The notes below the pieces were generated by a model. It was given only the letters and a program-made list of their open reading frames with translations. It had not been told where the DNA came from and made no database searches. Both the position numbers and the translations under genes were made by a program. Shown here piece after piece: positions 24,401-39,400 of a stretch of 64,000 bases of DNA (position 1 is its first letter; every line of letters starts with the position of its first letter). The DNA comes from Owenia fusiformis (taxonomy: Eukaryota; Annelida; Polychaeta; Sabellida; Oweniidae): contig CAIIXF020000011.1 in assembly GCA_903813345.2 (NCBI GenBank), positions 1,450,571 through 1,514,570 of the forward strand, read 5' to 3'.

Positions 24401-27400
24401 ATATATGAAAAAAATATACATATTAATGTATAATGCTATTTTGCTTGCACATTTAGTGTAAAGACCACAACTTCTAGTTGTACATTATCATTCAATCTTG
24501 AAAAATGTTCATTGCTTCGAATTGGAAATGGAAAAAAGGTTTAGATATAGATTTGTCAAACCGCGCATGCTTAGTTTCTTCGTTTCATTTTTAATTGTGC
24601 ACGTTACACACTATTATGAATTACTTATTAAGCGCCATTTCTAATGATTATTACAGCTATATGCTAATTACATTATAATTTTATATTACATACAGGTGAT
24701 GGAGAGGGTGTGGATGTATACATTATAGATATGTAAGTAAGATATGTCAATAACGTATATTTACGAGGGTTGTCCCAAAAGTCTTGACATTTTAATTCTA
24801 ATTCAAAAAGATTCAAATGAATTTGGCTAAAAATCGGTATGTATCAAAATCAATCAACTACCCTCAACATGTGATAGTTTCATAACAAAATTGTGAACTT
24901 GAGTAGTTATTATTTTTATTTGTATTATTATTTTTTTTATTATTATAGTGCAATACAATAAAAATACAAAGTCTGTGTAAAGTGTTAAGAGACTCCAATT
25001 CAATTGGAAACTCTGTCGGCCAGCTACATATTAGTTGTTGGACAAGTAATTGCATTATACAAAATTTTTCATTGCCCTAATGCTTTGTTATAACTAACTA
25101 ACTAATACTGACATAAATAACAATAATCAGCCATAATTAATATGGCAATAAATGAGCCAGGCCACAGGAAAAGGAGTCTTATCACAGATTTTTCAATATT
25201 CTGATTTTTTGTTTATCTTAGAAAGCACAAAGAGACCTTTCAAATGAGCCATGGCTTATGTCTTAACAATTTTTCCTTGCCAGGAAAAACCAAAAAGTCG
25301 GATTTAAATTTAGCACATTTTCCTCTTAATCTCTTGCACATTTTTGGCTCTGTAGCACAATTCTAATTTTTGTGATAAGACCGGTTTTTCTATGGTCAGG
25401 CTCAAATACATCTGGGAAGACTAGGCGGCCAACAATCCAATGGTTAAGACTATTTTCAAAATGACGTTAAATGTTCAATTGTTCAAGCAAAACCTGTATT
25501 TTATACATATAGATGACGTGTTTTTGAAAAATCCTATCGAAATCATGAGATTAGGAAATATTTAATTTCCATGTTGAAAATTGTCTTCAAATAAATCTTG
25601 AAATTTTCAATAAGAATTGTTGTTCCATCGCATATAGAGTAAACACGACTTTCATTAAACCTGTCCAGGCTACTATTGAAGTCACAAAATAAAACTTGAA
25701 AAACATTATTCTTACTATACTTCCAGGGGTATACGATCAGATCACGTTGAGTTTACTGGACGTATAGATAAAACAGTAGTAAGTATAGAACTTTAGCTTT
25801 GGTCGAGATATTGAAATAGGTTAATGTTCGATTGGATTATCTTGGATCCATAGGACGAATAAAACAACTTCATTATTGACATATACACGGTGTACCAAAA
25901 AATTAAAAAAAACTTTTTAAAAAGGCTAGAAAAGTATCATAACATAGTAGTAAACACTTATTCCAGTATGAATCCTTCTATGACCACACAGGAGAAAATG
26001 ATGTTGATCTTCGGAGGAGATGACCGTTTAAGTCCAAATGAACTAAAAGCAATTGCATGTGACATACGAGACATGTATCTTCAAAGAGAATGAAACTTTT
26101 ACACTAGAATTTTCTATCGAGGTGATAATGGCACGCACATAAATCATTCAAAATCAATACGATCTATTTCATCTATTAGAATTTTTTACTCAAAAATGGG
26201 AGTAGTGATTCGCGATATTGGCTATATAACATTAGTACATACAGTATAGTTGCGTATACTTGTTGTTCATATATCATTCACTATTATATACATTCAATGC
26301 AATTTATGTATCCTAATTATTATATATTTATCTCCTATCCTGGAGGGAAAATAAACATAACTAGATTTGTGAAATTGAACAAGTTCAATTTAAGACTCCA
26401 GATTTATTTGACCTAGATAGATCAGTAAAGAGCTGAGTAAGTAACTGAGTAATTAGCTGAGTAAGTACCTTAGTAGTAGTTGAGTAAGTAGCTGAGTAAG
26501 TAGCTGAGTAAGTAACTGAGTAAAAAGCTGAGTAGGTAGCTGAGTAAGTACCTAAGTTAGTAGCTGAGTAAGTTGCTAAGTAAGTAATAACTAATTAAGT
26601 AATTGAGTAAGTAGTCAAATAAGTAGCTGAGTAGGTAGAGAGGTAAAGTAGGGTATGCAGGAATTTTTGAAAGTATATTTGATCAATCTGCATCGTGAAT
26701 ACTGGCAAGTGCGAATTTCAAACTTCAAAATGGCGTAGAATCTAAACCGGGGGTCGGATTGCAATTTTAATTTCAGATCTGGATTCCTGAGGAAATTCTA
26801 CCCCTAATTCATAACTCATACTTTAAAATTGGAGATTTTTTTATTTTGACATTTCGGACACCATATCTCAAAAGTGGGTCAAAAAAGTTATTGACGGCAA
26901 AATGTTACATTATTAGCACACTCTTTGCTACAAGTATACAAAATTTCGGAGAATATCATTGAAGTGTAGTGTCAGAATCGCAAAATAAAAAAAAACTATG
27001 AATTTGACCTAGATTTTGAACTAGGTATTTTGGTGTCCAAACTTTGAAGGAAAGTAGCTTTTGAGGTCCCCTTCTTCTATGGGCTTTCATTATGTTTAGC
27101 TGTACTCATTCTTTATCTCGTATTTTTACACTTCAAAAAATTATTCGGTCCCATTGATTTAACATGGGGCACCAAATTTAGCGATTTTTGAGATCTCAAA
27201 ACGCCATAACTTCAGAACAAGTAGTCGGATCGAAATTTGGTTTGCAGATCTAGATTTCTGAGAAAATTCTACCCTTAATTCATAACTCATACGTTAAATT
27301 TGGAAAACGTTTTACTTTGGCCTACTTTTTGGACACCATATCTCAAAAGTGGGTCAAAATACTTTCTGACGGCAAAAGGCTAACACTAATAGCATACTCT

Positions 27401-30400
27401 TTGCTACCTGTATACAAAATTTTAAAGCAAATCATTTAAATATAGTGTCAGAATCGCAAAAATAAGGGAAAACTATAAATTTGACCTAGATTTTGACCTA
27501 GGCATTTTGGTGTCCAAATTTTGTAGCTAAGTAGCCTTCGAGGTCCCCTTCTTTAATAGGCTTTCATTATATTAAGCTGTACTCAGTCTATATCTTGTAT
27601 TTTACACTTCAAAAAAATGTTTTTTCCCATTGCCATAACATGGGGCACCAAATTTAGCGATTTTTGAGATCTCAAAACGCCATAACTTCAGAACAAGTAG
27701 TCGGATTGAAATTTGGTTTGCAGATTTGGATTCCTGAGAAAATTCTACCCTTAATTCATAACTCATACGTTAAATTTGGAGAACTTTTTAGCTTGACCGA
27801 CTTTTCGGACACCATATCTCAAAAGTGGGTCAAAATACTTTCTGACGGCAAAAGGCTAACACTATTAGCACACTCTTGGCTACATGTATACAAATTTTCG
27901 AAGAATATAATTAATCTGTAGTGTCAGAATCGCAAAAATAAGGAAAAACTTTGAATTTGACCTAGATTTTGACCTAGGCATTTTGGTGTCCAAATTTTTA
28001 TGAAAAGAAGGTCTTGTGGTCCCTTTCTTTTATGGGCTTCCATTATGTTTAGCTGTGCTTAGTCTATATCTCGTATTTTACACTTCAAAAAAATATTTTT
28101 TCCCATTGAATTAACATGGGGCACCAAATTTAGCGATTTTTGAATTTTCAAAACGCCATAACTTCTGAACCGGAAGTCAGATCGAAATTTGGTTTTCAGA
28201 TTCGAAATCCTGAGAAAATTTCCTATAAGACTGATATCCTGGACATTGGAGACGGTGAAATTTTTTTTGGACCTCGTTTTCGGACACTGATATCTCGAAA
28301 TCGGTTTGAGATACCAAAAAACTAAATCGACCCTAGGTTTTCTACTTTTTTATGAGGAACACAATGAAAAAAACCAGGATCAAAAATATTGAAGGACGAC
28401 CGAGATAATGGGAAAAAGTGACAAAGTACTCGATTTGACCTAGTTCTTGACCTTTGACCTAGATAAAAATTTGACCTAATTTCCCAGAAAGCCAGATACA
28501 TTCCCTAGTTGGTCATGTAAGCAGCTTAAAGTAAGCTCTTCTAGTTGGTGAGAAATCTGGGAAGGAGGAAGAAGAATAACTAGACTTGGGAAATTGAACG
28601 AAGTTCAATTTCAGACTCCAGATCTAGACTTTTTTTAAGCCGAGTCATCCAGAATAAGCCGAGTCATCCAAAATAAGCTGAGTCATCCAGAAAAAGATGG
28701 ATGGATGGATGGATGGATGAAAAAGGAAGGAAGGATAGGCTAGAATAGGAAGGGACGATAGGATAGAATAGGAAAGAATGATAGAATAGAATAGGAAGAA
28801 GGAATAGATAGGAAGGATAGGAAGGAGAGGATACGAAGGAAAGGTAGATAAGAAGGATACGATATGATCACAAAGGAAGGATGGATGCATTTATCAATAT
28901 TTTCTTCTCTACTCTTGACTTTCTATCAGGATACCATCAGATCGATTTTTCTCGAAATTTAAAAACGCCATAACTTTCAAACCGGAAGTCGGATCGAAAT
29001 TTAGTTTGCAGACTCGAATTCCTGAGAAAATTCTACCCTTAATTCATAACTCATATGTCAAATTTTGAGAATTTTTTATTTTGACCTACTTTTCGGACAC
29101 CATATCTCAAAAGTGGGTCGAAATACTTTCTGACGGCAAAAGGCTAACACTATAAGCACACTCTTTCCTACTACCTGTATACAAAATTTTGAAGCAAATC
29201 ATTTAAATATAGTGTCAGAATCGCAAAAATAAGGAAAAACTATGGATTTGACCTAGATTTTGACCTAGGGATTTTGGTGTCCAAATTTAGAAGTTAGGTA
29301 GCCTTCGAGGTCCTCTTCTTGCATAGGCTTTCATTATTTTAAGCTGTACTTAGTCTATATCTCGTATTTTACACTTCAAAAAAATCTTTTTTCCCATTGA
29401 CATAACATGGGGCACCAAATTTAGCGATTTTTGAGCTTTCAAAATGTCATAACTTCCGAACCGGAAGTCGGATCGAAATTTGATTTGCAGATTCGGATTC
29501 CTGAGAAAATTCTATACTTAATTCATAGCTCAAACGTTAAATTTGGAGATTTTTTTATTTTGACCTACTTTTCGGACACCATACCTCAAAAGTGGGTCAA
29601 AATACTTTCTGACGGCAAAAGGCTAACACTATTAGCACACTCTTGGCTACATGTATACAAAATTTCGAAGAATATAATTAATCTGTAGTGTCAGAATCGC
29701 AAAAATAAGGAAAAACTTTGATTTTGACCTAGATTTTGACCTAGGCATTTTGGTGTCCAAATTTTTATGAAAAGAAGGTTTTGAGGTCCCTTTCTTTTAT
29801 GGGCTTCCATTAGGTTTAGCTGTGCTTAGTCTATATCTCGTATTTTACACTTGAAAAAAATATTTTTTCCCATTGAATTAACATGGGGCACCAAAATTAG
29901 CGATTTTTGAATTTTCAAAACGCCATAACTTCTGAACCGGAAGTCTGATCAAAATTTGGTTTTCAGATTCGGAATCCTGAGAAAATTTCCTATAATAGTA
30001 ATATCCTGGACATTGGATTCGGAGAACCAAATTTTTGGACCTCGTTTTCGGACACTGATATCTCGAAATCGGTTTGAGATACTTTAAAAGTAAATCGACC
30101 CTAGATTTTCTACTTTTTTATGAGGAACACAATGAAAAAAACCCGGATCGAAAATATTGAAGGACGACTGAGAAAATCGAAAAAAGTGACAAAGTACTGG
30201 ATTTGACCTAGTTCTTGACCTTTGACCTAGATAAAAATTTGACCCAATTTCCCACCAACTAGATACTGAACCTAAATGAACTGTATTATGGTTCTTACTG
30301 GATACCTCATAGTTACTGAAAAAACTCCCAAAGAATAATAATAACTAGACTTTGGAAATTGAACGTAGTTCAATTTCAGACTCCAGATCTAGACTTTTTT

Positions 30401-33400
30401 TGGCCGAGTCATCCAGAATAAGCCGAGTCATCCAAAATAAGCTGAGTCATCCAGAAAAAGATGGATGGATGGATGGATGAAAAAGGAAGGAAGGATAGGC
30501 TAGAATAGGAAGGAACGATAGGATAGAATAGGAAAGAATGATAGAATAGAATATGAAGAAGGAATAGAATAGGAAGGATAGGAAGGAGAGGATATGAAGG
30601 AAAGGTAGATAAGAAGGATACGATAGTATCACAAAGGAAGGATGGATGCATTTTTCAATATTTTCTTCTCTACTCTTGACTTTCTATCAGGATACCATCA
30701 GATCGATTTTTCTCGAAATTTCAAAACGCCATAACTTTCGAATCGGAAGTCGGATCGAAATTTGGTTTGCAGACTCGGATTCCTGAGAAAATTCTACCCT
30801 TAATTCATAACTCATATGCTAAATTTGGAGAACTTTTTATTTTGACCTACTTTTCGGACACCATATCTCAAAAGTGGGTAGAAATACTTTCTGACGGCAA
30901 AAGGCTAACACTATTAGCACACTTTTTCCTACCTGTATACAAAATGTTGAAGCAAATCATTTAAACATAGTGTCAGAATCGCAAAAATAAGGAAAAACTA
31001 TGAATTTGACCTAGATTTTGACCTGGGGATTTTGGTGTCCAAATTTTGAAGTTAGGTAGCCTTCGAGGTCCCTTTCTTTCATAGGCTTTCATTATTTTAA
31101 GATGTACTTAGTCTATATCTCGAATTTTACACTTCAAAAAAATCTTTTTTCCCATTGACATAGCATGGGGCACAAAATTTAGCGATTTTTGAGCTTTCAA
31201 AATGTCATAACTTCCGAACAGGAAGTCGGATCGAAATTTGATTTGCAGATTCGGATTTCTGAGAAAATTCTATACTTAATTCATAACTCAAACGTTAAAT
31301 TTGGAGAATTTTTTATTTTGACCTACTTTTCGGACACCATATTTCAAAAGTGGGGCAATATACTTTCTGACGGCAAAAGGCTAACACTATTAGCACACTC
31401 TTGGCTACATGTATACAAAATTTTGAAGAATATAATTAATCTGTAGTGTCAGAATCGCAAAAATAAGGAAAAACTTTGAATTTGACCTAGATTTTGACCT
31501 AGGCATTTTGGTGTCCAAATTTTTATGAAAAGAAGGTTTTGAGGTCCCTTTCTTTTATGGGCTTCCATTATGTTTAGCTGTGCTTAGTCTGTATCTCGTA
31601 TTTTACACTTCAAAAAAATATTTTTTCCCATTGAATTAACATGGGGTACCAAATTTAGCGATTTTTGAATTTTCAAAACGCCATAACTTCTGAACCGGAA
31701 GTCAAATCGAAATTTGGTTTTCAGATTCGGAATTCTGAGAAAATCTCCTATAAGACTGATATCCTGGACATTGGATTCGGAGAACTTTTTTTTGGACCTC
31801 GTTTTCGGACACTGATATCTCGAAATTGGTTTGAGATACCAAAAAACTAAATCGACCCTAGGTTTTCTACTTTTTTATGAGGAACACAATGAAAAAAACC
31901 CGGATCAAAAATATTGAAGGACGACCGAGAAAATCGAAAAAAGTGACAAAGTACTGGATTTGACCTAGTTCTTGACCTTTGACCTAGATAAAAATTTGAC
32001 CCAATTTCCCACCAACTAGATACTGAACCTAAATGAACTGTATAATGGTCTTTACTGGATACCTTATAGTTATTGAAAAAACTCTTAAAGAAAAATAATA
32101 AGAAGAAGAAGAAGAAGAAGAATACTGGCAAAAACAATAGACTCCAGATTTTCAATCTGGAGTCTAATAATAAGAATACTGGCAAAAACAATAGACTCCA
32201 GATTTTCAATCTGGAGTCTAATAATAATAATAAAGAAAACTGGCAAAAGCAATAGACTCCAGATTTTCATCTGGAGTCTAATAATAACTAGACTTGGGAA
32301 ATTGAACGAAGTTCAATTTCAGACTCCAGATCCAGACTTTTTTAAGCCCAGTCATCTAAAATAAGCCGAGTCATCCAGAATAAGCTGAGTCATCCAGAAT
32401 AAGATGGATGGATCAAACAGAAAGGTAGGATAGGATAGAATGGGAAGGAACGATAGGATAGAATAAGAAAGAAGGATAGAACAGAATAGGAAGAAAGGAT
32501 ATGATAGGAGAGGATAGGAAGGATATGAAGGAAAGGATGCGAAGGAAGGATAGGATAGGATAGGATCAGATAGGAAGGATGGATGAATTTTTCAATATTT
32601 TCTTCTCTACTCTTGACTTTCTATCAGGATACCATCAGATCGATTTTCCGAAATTTCAAAACGCCATAACTTCCAAACCGGAAGACGGATCTAAATTTGA
32701 TTTAAACATTCGGATTCCTGACAAAATTCTACCCCTAATTCATAACTCATACATTAAATTTGGCGAATTTTTATTTTGGCCTACTTTTTGGACACGCCAT
32801 AACTTCGGAACCGGAAGTCAGATCGAAATTTGGTTTGCAGATTCGGATTTCTGAGAAAATTCTATTCTTAATTCATAACTCAAATGTTAAATTTGGAGAA
32901 CTTTTTATTTTGACCTACTTTTCGGACACCATATCTCAAAAGTGGGTCAAAATACTTTCTGACGGCAAAAGGCTAACGCTATTAGCACACTCTTGGCTAC
33001 ATGTATACACAATTTCGAAGAATATAATTAAAGTGTAGTGTCAGAATCGCAAAAATAAGAAAAAACTTTGAATTTGACCTAGATTTTGACCTAGGCATTT
33101 TGGTGTCCAAATTTTAAAGCTAGATGGCTTTTGAGGTCTCATTCTTTTAAAAGCTTTCATTATATTTAGCTGAACTTAGTCTATATTTCGTATTTTTCAC
33201 TTCAAAAAAATCTTTTTTCCCATTGACTTAACATGGGCTCAAAATTTAGCGATTTTTGAGCTTTCAAAACGCCATAACTTCAGAACCGGAAGTCTGATCT
33301 AAATTTCGTTTTCAGATTCGGAATCCTGAGGAAATTTCCTATCAGACTAATATCCTGGACATTTGATTCGGAGAAATTTTTTTTGGACCTCGTTTTCGGA

Positions 33401-36400
33401 CACTGATAACTCGAAATCGGTTTGAGATATCAAAAAACTAAATCGACCCTAGATTTCCTACTTTTTTATAAGGAACACATTGAAAAAAACCCGGATCGAA
33501 AATATTGAAGGACAACCGAGAAAATCGAAAAAAGTGACAAAGTACTGGATTTGACCTAGTTCTTGACCTTTGACCTAGATAAAAATTTGACCCAATTTCC
33601 CACCAACTAGATACTGAACCTAAATAAACTGTATTATGGTCTTTACTGGATACCCCATAGTTACTGAAAAAACTCCCGAAGAAGAATAATAATAAGAATA
33701 AGAATAAGAATACTGGCAAAAACAATAGACTCCAGATTTTCAATCTGGAGTCTAATAACTAGATTTTGGAAATTGAACGAAGTTCAATTTCAGACTCCAG
33801 ATCTAGACTTTTTTTAGCCGAGTCATCCAGAATAAGCCGAGTCATCCAGAATAAGCTGAGTCATCTAGAAATAGATGGATTAATAAAATAGGAAGGTAGG
33901 ATAGGATAGAATAGGAAAGAAGGATAGGATAGAATAGAATAGGAAGAAAGGATAGGATAGGAAGGAAAAGATACGAAGAAAGGATAGGAAGGAAAAGATA
34001 CGAAGAAAGGATAGAAAGGAAGGATAGGATAAGATCAGATAGGAAGGATGGATGAATTTTTCAACATTTTCTTCTCTACTCTTGACTTTCTATCAGGATA
34101 CCATCAGATCGATTTTCCGAAATTTCAAAACGCCATAACTTCCGAACCAGAAGTCGGATCGAAATTCGATTGAAAGATTCGGATTCCTGACAAAATTCTA
34201 CCCCTAATTCATAACTCATACGTTAAATTTGGAGATTTTTTATTTTGACCTACTTTTCGGACACGCCATAACTTCCGAACCGGAAGTCGAATCGAAATTT
34301 GGTTTGCAGATTCGGATTCCTGACAGAATTCTACCCTTAATTCATAACTCATACATTAAATTTGGAGAATTTTTTATTTTGACCTACTTTTCGGACACCA
34401 TATCTCAAAAGTGGGTCAAAATACTTTCTGACGGCAAAAGGCTAACACTATTAGCATATTCTTGGCTACATGTATACACAATTTCGAAGAATATAATTAG
34501 AGTGTAGTGTCAGAATCGAAAAAATAAGGAAAACCTATGAATTTGACCTAGATTTTGACCTAGGCATTTCGGTGTCCAAATTTTAAAGCTAGATGGCTTT
34601 TGAGGTCCCCTTCTTTTAAAGGCTTTGATTATATGAAGCTGAACTCAGTCTTTATTCCGTATTTTTCACTTCAAAAAGATATTTTTTCCCATTGACTTAA
34701 CATGGGCACCAAATTTAGCGATTTTTGAGTTTTCAAAACGCCATAACTTCCGAACCGGAAGTCGGATCGAAATTTCGTTTTCAGATACGGAATCCTGAGA
34801 AAATGTCCTATAAGATTAATATCCTGGACATTTGATTCGGAGAACTTTTTTTTGGACCTCGTTTTCGGACACTGATATCTCGAAATCGGTTTGAGATATC
34901 AAAAAACTAAATCGACCCTAGGTTTTCTACTTTTTTATAAGGAACACAATGAAAAAAACTCGGATCGAAAATATTGAAGGACGGCCGAGAAAATCGAAAA
35001 AAGTGACAAAGTACTGGATTTGACCTAATTCTTGACTTTTGACCTAGATAAAAATTTGACCCAATTTCCGAGGAACTAGATTCTGGACCTAAATTGACCA
35101 AATGACTGACTTTACTGAAAACCTTACGGTTATTGAGAAAACTTGCTTAGAATAATAACTAGATTTTGGAAATTGAACGAAGTTCAATTTCAGACTCCAG
35201 ATCTAGACTTTTTTTAGCCGAGTCATCCAGAATAAGCCGAGTCATCCAGAATAAGCTGAGTCATCCAGAAAAAGATGGATAAATAAAATAGGAAGGTAGG
35301 ATAGGATAGAATAAGAAAGAATGATAGGATAGAATAAGAAAGAAGGATAGGATAGAATAGAATAGAATACAAAGAAAGGATAGGATAGGATAGGATAGGA
35401 TAAGAAGGATAAGATACGAAGAAAGGATAGAAAGGAAGGATAGGATAAGATCAGATAGGAAGGATAGATGAATTTTTCAACATTTTCTTCTCTACTCTTG
35501 ACTTTCTATCAGGATACCATCAGATCGATTTTCCGAAATTTCAAAACGCCATAACTTCCGAACCGGAAGTCGGATCGAAATTCGATTGAAAGATTCGGAT
35601 TCCTGACAAAATTCTACCCCTAATTCATAACTCATACGTTAAATTTGGAGCTTTTTTATTTTGACCTACTTTTCGGACACGCCATAACTTCCGAACCGGG
35701 AGTCGGATCGAAATTTGGTTTGCAGATTCTGATTCCTGACAGAATTCTACTCTTAATTCATAACTCATATATTAAATTCGGAGAACTTTTTATTTTGACC
35801 TACTTTTCGGACACCATATCTCAAAAGTGGGTCAAAATACTTTCTGACGGCAAAAGGCTAACACTATTAGCGTACTCTTGGCTACATGTATACAAAATTT
35901 CAAAGAATATAATTAATCTGTAGTGTCAGAATCGCAAAAATAAGGATAAACTTTGAATTTGACCTAGATTTTGACCTAGGCATTTTGGTGTCCAAATTTT
36001 GAAGCTAGATGGCTTTTGAGGTCCCATTCTTTTAAAAGCTTTCATTATATTTAGCTAAACTCAGTCTATATTTCATATTTTTTACTTCAAAAAAATATTT
36101 TTTCCCATTGACTTAACATGGGCACCAAATTTAGCGATTTTTGAGCTTTTAAAACGCCATAACTTCTGAACCGGAAGTCCGATCTAAATTTGGTTTTCAG
36201 ATTCGGAATCCTGAGAAAATTTCCTATATGAATAATATCCTGGACATTTGATTCGGAGAACTTTTTTTTGGACCTCGTTTTCGGACACTGATATCTCGAA
36301 ATCGGTTTGAGATATCAAAAAACTAAATCGACCCTAGGTTTTCTACTTTTTTATAAGGAACACAATGAAAAAAACCTGGATCGAAAATATTGAAGGACGA

Positions 36401-39400
36401 CCGAGAAAATCGAAAAAAGTGACAAAGTACTGGATTTGACCTAGTTCTCGACCTTTGACCTAGATAAAAATTTGACCCAATTTCCGAGGAACTAGATTCT
36501 GGACCTAAATTGACCAAATGACTGACTTTACTGAAAACCTTACGGTTATTGAGAAAACTTGCTCGGAATAATAACTAGATTTTGGAAATTGAACGAGTTC
36601 AATTTCAGACTCCAGATCTAGACTTTTTTTTAGCCGAGTCATCCAGAATAAGCCAAGTCATCCAAATAAGCTGAGTCATCAAGAAAAAGATGGATGGATA
36701 AAATAGGAAGGTAGGATAGGATAGAATAGGAAGGAACGATAGGATAGAATAAGAAAGAAGGATAGGATAGAACAGAATAGGAAGAAATGATATGATAGGA
36801 GAGGATAGGAAGGATAGGAAGGAAATGATATGAAGGAAGGATAGATAGGAAGGATAGGATAGGATAGGGTAAGATCAGATAGGAAGGATGGATGAATTTT
36901 TCAATATTTTCTTCTCTACCCTTGACTTTCTATCAGGATACCATCAGATCGATTTTCCGAAATTTCAAAACGCCATAACTTCCAAACCAGGAGTCGAATC
37001 GAAAAATATGATTTAAAGATTCGGATTCCTGACAAAATTCTACCCCTAATTCATAACTCATACGTTAAATTTGGCGAATTTTTATTTTGACCTACTTTTC
37101 GGACACCATATCTCAAAAGTGGGGCAAAATACTTTCTGACGGCAAAAGGCTAACACTATTAGCACACTCTTGGCTACATGTATACAAAATTTTGAAGAAT
37201 ATAATTAATCTGTAGTGTCAGAATCGCAAAAATAAGGAAAAACCTTGAATTTGACCTAGATTTTGACCTAGGGATTTTGGTGTCCAAATTTTGAAGTTAA
37301 GTAGCCTTCGAGGTCCCCTTCTTTCATAGGCTTTCATTATTTTAAGCTGTAATTAGTATATATCTTGTATTTTACACTTCAAAAAAATCTTTTTTCCCAT
37401 TGACATAACGTGGGACACCAAATTTAGCAATTTTTGAGCTTTCAAAATGTCATAACTTCCGAACCAGAAGTCAGATTGAAATTTGGTTTGCAGATTCGGA
37501 TTCCTGAGAAAATTCTATACTTAATTCATAACTCAAACGTCATATTTGGAGAATTTTTTATTTTGACCTACTTTCGGACACCATATCTCAAAAGTGGGGC
37601 AAAATACCTTCTGACGGCAAAAGGCTAACACTATTAGCACACTCTTGGCTACATGTATACAAAATTTCGAAGAATATAATTAATCTGTAGTGTCAGAATA
37701 GCAAAAATAAGGAAAAACTTTGAATTTGACCTAGATTTTGACCTAGGCATTTTGGTGTCCAAATTTTGATGCTAGATGGCTTTTGAGGTCCCATTCTTTT
37801 AAAACCTTTCATTATATTTAGCTGAACTCAGTCTATATTTCGTATTTTTCACTTCAAAAAAATCTTTTTTCCCATTGAATTAACATGGGCACCAAATTTA
37901 GCGATTTTTGAGCTTTCAAAACGCCATAACTTCCGAACCGGAAGTCTGATTCGAATTTGGTTTTCAGATTCGGAATCCTGAGAAAATTTCCTATAAGACT
38001 AATATCCTGGACATTTGATTCGGAGAACTTTTTTTTGGACCTCGTTTTCGGACACTGATATCTCGAAATCGGTTTGAGATATCAAAAAACTAAATCGACC
38101 CTAGCTTTCCTACTTTTTTATAAGGAACACAATGAAAAAAACCCGGATCAAAAATATTGAAGGACGACCGAGAAAATCGAAAAAAGTGACAAAGTACTGG
38201 ATTTGACCTAGTTCTTGACCTTTGACCTAGATAAAAAATTGACCCAATTTCCGAGGAACTAGATTCTGGACCTAAATTGACCAAATGACTGACTTTACTG
38301 AAAACCTTATGGTTATTGAGAAAACTGGGTTAGAATAAGAATAATAAAAAGAATAATAAGAAGAATAAGAAAACTGACGAAAACAATAGACTCCAGATTT
38401 CATCTGGAGTCTAATAATAAGAAGAAGAAGAAGAAGAAAAAGAATAATAAGAAAACTGACGAAAACAATAGACTCCAGATTTCATCTGGAGTCTAATAAT
38501 AACTAGACTTTGGAAATTGAACGAAGTTCAATTTCAGACTCCAGATCTAGACTTTTTTAAGCCCAGTCATCTAAAATAAGCCGAGTCATCCAGAATAAGA
38601 TGGATGGATAAAATAGGAAGGTAGGATAGGATAGAATGGGAAGGAACGATAGGATAGAATAAGAAAGAAGGATAGGATAGAACAGAATAGGAAGAAAGGA
38701 TATGATAGGAGAGGATAGGAAGGATAGGAAGGAAAGGATACAAAGGAAGTATAGATAGGAAGGATAGGATAGAATAGGATCAGATAGGAAGGATGGATGA
38801 ATTTTTTAATATTTTCTTCTTTACTCTTGACTTTCTATCAGGATACCATCAGATCGAATTTCCGAAATTTCAAAACGCCATAACTTCCGAACCGGAAGTC
38901 GAATCTAAATTTGATTTAAAGATTCGGATTCCTGACAAAATTCTACCCCTAATTCATAACTCATACGCTAAATTTGGCGAATTTTTATTTTGACCTACTT
39001 TTTGGACACGCCATAACTTCGGAACCGGAAGTCGGATCGAAATTTGGTTTGCAGATTCAGATTTCTGAGAAAATTCTATTCTTAATTCATAACTCAAACG
39101 TTAAATTTGGAAACTTTTTATTTTGACCTACTTTTCGGACACGCCATAACTTCCGAACCGGAAGTCGGATCGAAATTTGGTTTGCAGATTCGGATTCCTG
39201 ACAAAATTCTACCCCTAATTCATAACTCATACGTTAAATTTGGAGAACTTTTTATTTTGACCTACTTTTCTGACACCATATCTGAAAAGTGGGTCAAAAT
39301 ACTTTCTGACGGCAAAAGGCTAACACTATTAGCACACTCTTGGCTACATGTATACACAATTTCGAAGAATATAATTGAAGTGTAGTGTCAGAATCGCAAA

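Noticed and set aside
28645-30651. Minus-strand frames rich in Ser, Tyr, Pro, Phe and Leu
   Set aside because: They are translations of the ggat/ggata microsatellite blocks and have no protein character.
27664-39385. A repeated open frame of 60-92 codons (text such as KWVKILSDGKRLTLLAHSWLH) in many array units
   Set aside because: It recurs because the DNA units are similar. It has no consistent start, is often broken, mixes with other frames, and lies in intronic repeats with no splice or family support.
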